Positions 61,004-64,000 of a stretch of DNA of 64,000 nt are shown here, piece after piece (positions within the stretch are counted from its first letter, which is position 1; each line of letters starts with the position of its first letter). The DNA lies in assembly GCF_020179755.1 (NCBI RefSeq), contig NZ_JAIUCY010000001.1, positions 682,001 to 746,000 of the forward strand, in the 5' to 3' direction. Made by a program: the position numbers and the translations under genes. The notes beneath the pieces are model-generated. The model was not told where the DNA came from. It saw only the letters and a program-made list of their open reading frames with translations, and did no database searches. This DNA is from Herbaspirillum sp. alder98. Lineage in GTDB: Bacteria > Pseudomonadota > Gammaproteobacteria > Burkholderiales > Burkholderiaceae_D.

Positions 61004-61939
61004 TTATGTCACATGGGCCGCCAGCGTCGGGCTGAGAGCCATTCTGTATTCGTCCGGCAAGAAGGTGCTTCCCGGCGGAGGGGGAGCAAATGAGGACATC
61101 GCGTCGACCAGCGCCTCGACGCCAGTTTTATCCAGCGTTTGGATGGACTCACCGTTAGACAGTACCAATTCATCCACGCGCTGGGCATCATTGACGTACC
61201 AACTGACGAAGGTGACGCCCTCTTCGGTCCCCACCAGGTTCACCCGCAGGTCATTGCCGATCCGGCGAAACCATAACTGCTCGACGGTGATATCACCGGT
61301 GAACCGCATGACGTCGTGGTCGGCAGCACCGCCTTGATTGAATATCCGGTCCTGACCGTCGCCCCTCTGGTACTCATAGGTGTCATTGCCTTTCCCCCCA
61401 CCGAGGGCGTCATCTCCCTTACCGCCGTACAGCAGATCATTGCCTGCCCCCCCGAACAGCATGTCGCGGCCCTCCCCGCCGAGGAGCTTGTCGTCGCCGG
61501 TTTCGCCATAGAGCCGGTCATTTCCTTTGCCGCCTTCCAGGATGTCAGTACCGGCGCCACCGTATAGCCAGTCACGACCCGCCCCGCCGTCGAGATAATC
61601 CGCACCGGCAAAGGCCACCACGACGTCATCGCCTTCGTCAGCGAGAATGCGCAGGTCATCGTCATTGCCCAGCATCACATCATCCATTGGCGAACCCAGC
61701 ATCAGGGAACTGTCATGGCGCGCAGGATGATGTTCACCCCACACGGACAGAACCAGGCCCGCCAGCTTGCCGGCCTGCGCATCCGCCGTCATATCAAGAA
61801 AGTAATTCCTTATTTCCCACTCGCGCTGGCCGTCGCGACTTGTGATCATCAGGTCTGCGCCATCCTGCCGGACATCGAAGGGCTTGCGGGATGGGGGGCT
61901 CGGATTGAACAAGAGCGATGAAAAACCGGCGTTCGACAT
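61004..61939 (-). CDS. Small RTX protein 1
   Basis: The product is 311 residues. The N-terminal ~90 residues (DLMITSRDGQREWEIRNYFLDM) resemble the beta module that often precedes RTX blocks. Residues ~95-195 contain about ten GGxGxDxLxG nonapeptides ([22 protein letters not shown]...) that bind Ca2+ as a parallel beta roll. The C-terminal ~110 residues (TVEQLWFRRIGNDLRVNLVGTEEGVTFVSWYV...[25 protein letters not shown]) recur in the next two genes and likely carry the type I secretion signal. No enzymatic domain is visible. AAGG precedes ATG 61939. Confidence 0.85.
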   Translation of the reverse strand: MSNAGFSSLLFNPSPPSRKPFDVRQDGADLMITSRDGQREWEIRNYFLDMTADAQAGKLAGLVLSVWGEHHPARHDSSLMLGSPMDDVMLGNDDDLRILADEGDDVVVAFAGADYLDGGAGRDWLYGGAGTDILEGGKGNDRLYGETGDDKLLGGEGRDMLFGGAGNDLLYGGKGDDALGGGKGNDTYEYQRGDGQDRIFNQGGAADHDVMRFTGDITVEQLWFRRIGNDLRVNLVGTEEGVTFVSWYVNDAQRVDELVLSNGESIQTLDKTGVEALVDAMSSFAPPPPGSTFLPDEYRMALSPTLAAHVT

Positions 61940-61991
61940 GACAACACCTTTCAATGAATGCAAATCTCATAGATGGAGAGACATCGCGACA

Positions 61992-62015
61992 CCGGCTCTG
62001 CCATGGCAGAGCCGG
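61992..62015. terminator. Perfect 24-bp palindrome after RTX gene 2
   Basis: Two 12-base arms (CCGGCTCTGCCA / TGGCAGAGCCGG) abut with no spacer, 6 bases after the stop of the gene at 62021. It lacks a T-run, so it may stabilise or weakly terminate the transcript running into RTX gene 1. Confidence 0.55.
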
Positions 62016-62020
62016 GCTCT

Positions 62021-63346
62021 TCAGGCACGCTTCCATTGGGCCGCCAGTATCGGCGCCAAGGTCACGCTGTAGTCTTCAGGCAAGGAGGTGCTTCCTGCCG
62101 TCGGCGCAGAAAATACAGACATCGCGTCGACCAGCGCCTCGATGTTACTTTGTCGCAGATATTTGAAGCGACCAGCTTTACCTAGCTGCAAAAGCTGCAC
62201 CTGCTGGGCAGCATCGCCGTACCAGTTGACGAAGGTAACACCATCTTTTGTCCCCACCAGGGTCACCCGCAAGTCATCGTCGACCCGGCTAAACCATAAC
62301 TGGTCGGCGGTGATGTCACCCGTAAACTGCATGTTGTCGAAGTCTTTGGCACCGCCTCGATTGAATATCCTGTCCTGCCCGTCTCCCCTCGCATAATAAT
62401 AAGTATCGTTGCCGGCTCCCCCAATGAGAAAATCATTTCCCTCGTCTCCACGCAGGTCATCTTTGCCGATCCCGCCGTCCAGCAGGTCATTGCCTGCCCC
62501 TCCACGGAGATTGTCGGAGCCGGCCTGGCCGTACAGCCGGTCATTGCCTGCGCCACCGAGCAGCGAATCACCACCGTCGCCACCGTAGAGCGTGTCGCTG
62601 CCCTCCCCGCCATCCAGCGTGTCCTTACCCGCTCCCCCCGACATGTAATCATCGCCCCCGTCACCGGATAACGCGTCTTTCCCTGACCCGCCTTCCAGCC
62701 GGTCATCGCCATCCCCACCATTTAGTTTGTCATCGTCAGACCCGCCGTCAAGGAAATCGTCGCCAGCCCCGCCATCAAGCTTGTCGTTTCCAGAATCGCC
62801 GTAGAGTCTGTCCTTACCTGCTTCGCCATGGAGTGTGTCGTTGCCGATGCCGCCCCGCAAATCGTCATTACCTGCGCCACCGTAGAGCCAATCACGCCCT
62901 TCCCCTCCGAACAGATTGTCGGCACTTGCTCCGCCGACGAGAACATCTTCTCCCGCCTCGCCGTAAAGATGGACACTAATATCGGGGCCGAGCATTATGT
63001 CACTCCACTCCGCCCCCTTCATCCAACGACTGCCAGTGCTGAAGGAGATAACACCAGACGAAGAGTAACGATTCAGAAATATCAACTTTTCTTTGTTCGG
63101 ATCGCCATCTAGGTCGGTAAAAAAATCTTCTATCGTTATGGCAGGCCGATCATCACCAAAGATAATCACCAGATTATTGCCACTCAGTTCAATAGATTTA
63201 TATGCGCGAAAATAGTTGGGTTGCGGCCTAAGAAACGTCAGTTCATCAAGAGATTCTGTCGATGTGTGTTCCGGGGCAAATGTCAGTGTATCTGTCGATA
63301 TATATTCCGGGTCACCTAGTAGTGTATCTGTCGATGTATTGGACAT
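62021..63346 (-). CDS. Small RTX protein 2 with N-terminal 12-residue repeats
   Basis: The product is 441 residues. Residues ~4-39 are three 12-residue repeats ([36 protein letters not shown]), backed by a 15-base DNA repeat 36 bases apart. A beta module ([24 protein letters not shown]) follows, then about eighteen RTX nonapeptides (~128-330) and the shared C-terminal module ([31 protein letters not shown]...[14 protein letters not shown]). It is flanked by paralogues on both sides. No catalytic domain seen; it may be an adhesin, a surface-layer-like or an effector-associated protein. Confidence 0.85.
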   Translation of the reverse strand: MSNTSTDTLLGDPEYISTDTLTFAPEHTSTESLDELTFLRPQPNYFRAYKSIELSGNNLVIIFGDDRPAITIEDFFTDLDGDPNKEKLIFLNRYSSSGVISFSTGSRWMKGAEWSDIMLGPDISVHLYGEAGEDVLVGGASADNLFGGEGRDWLYGGAGNDDLRGGIGNDTLHGEAGKDRLYGDSGNDKLDGGAGDDFLDGGSDDDKLNGGDGDDRLEGGSGKDALSGDGGDDYMSGGAGKDTLDGGEGSDTLYGGDGGDSLLGGAGNDRLYGQAGSDNLRGGAGNDLLDGGIGKDDLRGDEGNDFLIGGAGNDTYYYARGDGQDRIFNRGGAKDFDNMQFTGDITADQLWFSRVDDDLRVTLVGTKDGVTFVNWYGDAAQQVQLLQLGKAGRFKYLRQSNIEALVDAMSVFSAPTAGSTSLPEDYSVTLAPILAAQWKRA

Positions 63347-63398
63347 GACAATTCCTCTAGAAAAATGAAAATGGCATCAGTGAAGGGGCGCAGCGAAG

Positions 63399-63428
63399 CG
63401 GCGCCAGGCCAGCCAGCGCCTGGCGCCG
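63399..63428. terminator. Hairpin after RTX gene 3
   Basis: A 10-bp perfect stem (CGGCGCCAGG / CCTGGCGCCG), extendable with a bulge, lies 9 bases downstream of the stop at 63437. The T-run is weak. Confidence 0.55.
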
Positions 63429-63436
63429 CCTTAAAT

Positions 63437-64000
63437 TCAGAATTTCCAGGCGGCGGCGAGCGGCGCACTCAGCTCCGTTTGGTAATTGGCTGGTAAGTCG
63501 GTGCTTCCGACTGGGGGAGGAGAAAATCGGGCCATCGCATCGACTAACGTCTGGATGCCACTATGATCCAGATAATGAACGACGGGTCCACCGTTATTCA
63601 ACCTCAACTCATGCACTCGCTGACGAGCATCGACATACCAATCGCCGAAGGTCACGCCGTCCTCTGTCCCAACCAGGGTCACCTGCAAGTCATTGTCGAC
63701 CCGGCGAAACCATAACTGCTCGATATCGACGCCATCGGCGAACAGCATGACGTCTTGGTCGTTGTCATCACCTCGATTGGATATCCAGTCGTGCCCGTCT
63801 CCCCTCCTATAATAATAAGTATCATTGCCGGCTCCCCCACTGAGAAAATCATTTCCTTCTTCTCCATACAGTGTATCGATGCCGGTCCCTCCTACCAGCA
63901 GGTCATTGCCAGCCCCCCCAAAGAGCAGGTCATTGCCGGCCCCGCCGTAAATCCGGTCATTGCCTGCGTCACCGTATAGGTAATCTTTACCATCGTCGCC
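63437..64000 (-). CDS. Small RTX protein 3 (5' end outside window)
   Basis: The minus-strand frame is open from the right edge to TGA at 63437-63439, so only the C-terminal ~187 residues are seen. It starts within RTX nonapeptides ([27 protein letters not shown]...) and continues into the shared C-terminal module (DIEQLWFRRVDNDLQVTLVGTEDGVTFGDWYV...IQTLVDAMARFSPPPVGSTDLPANY), closest to gene 1. It is the third consecutive paralogue on this strand; more may follow beyond the window. Confidence 0.85.
   Translation of the reverse strand, partial: GDDGKDYLYGDAGNDRIYGGAGNDLLFGGAGNDLLVGGTGIDTLYGEEGNDFLSGGAGNDTYYYRRGDGHDWISNRGDDNDQDVMLFADGVDIEQLWFRRVDNDLQVTLVGTEDGVTFGDWYVDARQRVHELRLNNGGPVVHYLDHSGIQTLVDAMARFSPPPVGSTDLPANYQTELSAPLAAAWKF

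Noticed and set aside
1..64000. tRNA, rRNA, insertion sequences, phage genes and CRISPR arrays
   Set aside because: I looked through the intergenic stretches and found no cloverleaf, rRNA segment, transposase, integrase or regular spacer array. A covariance-model or profile search would be needed to exclude small RNAs.

Overview
The window is GC-rich DNA from a betaproteobacterium, most likely an Oxalobacteraceae member close to Herbaspirillum. This is inferred from codon use, Bug/TctABC tricarboxylate transport, many FCD-type GntR regulators, a Porin_4 porin and the overall style of catabolic islands. No taxonomic marker (rRNA, tRNA) is present. It reads as chromosomal accessory-metabolic DNA. 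No transposase, integrase, CRISPR array or RNA gene with a recognisable fold was found.

Layout. 1-5.2 kb: the 3'-truncated (by the window edge) MHYT-GGDEF-EAL protein, an OMPLA-type phospholipase and glutathione reductase. 5.2-8.0 kb: divergent Fe(III)-type ABC permease and ATPase. 7.9-8.5 kb: two coupled small genes behind a candidate LexA box. 8.5-15.7 kb: a TAXI-type receptor, then a cyanate/nitrate-type importer with cyanase, preceded by a PAS histidine kinase/LuxR response regulator pair. 15.8-17.6 kb: a HipBA module behind four exactly 27-bp-phased operators. 17.6-33.0 kb: small catabolic cassettes, each with its own GntR, LysR or AraC regulator (SDR; porin + MHS transporter + M20 amidohydrolase; OxlT-like carrier; aldo/keto reductase; Na+/H+ antiporter; class II aldolase + MHS transporter).

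33.3-39.0 kb: a less GC-rich island with a small membrane protein, a lipoprotein and a 1456-residue RTX protein that has an N-terminal His...Cys (permuted NlpC/P60-like) domain and three 203-residue tandem modules. 39.2-42.9 kb: an SsuABC/TauABC-like importer with two unrelated binding proteins. 43.1-47.2 kb: a housekeeping stretch (epimerase-like SDR, ferredoxin-type reductase, argD, NlpC/P60 lipoprotein). argD is preceded by a textbook-looking transcription attenuator: a leaderless 22-codon leader peptide with three consecutive Arg codons, a terminator and a competing antiterminator.

47.2-60.9 kb: two divergent operons for hydroxy-acid/sugar-acid use. Leftward are tctC-tctB-tctA, an Ldh-family dehydrogenase and a GntR regulator with a histone-like tail. 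Rightward are an arabonate-type dehydratase, a D-2-hydroxyacid dehydrogenase and a four-gene sugar-type ABC importer. The 970-bp gene-free region between them carries two TGGT-N3-ACCA sites of the kind FCD GntR proteins bind. 61.0-64.0 kb: three tandem small RTX proteins sharing a C-terminal module; the last runs off the window. No type I secretion genes are visible.
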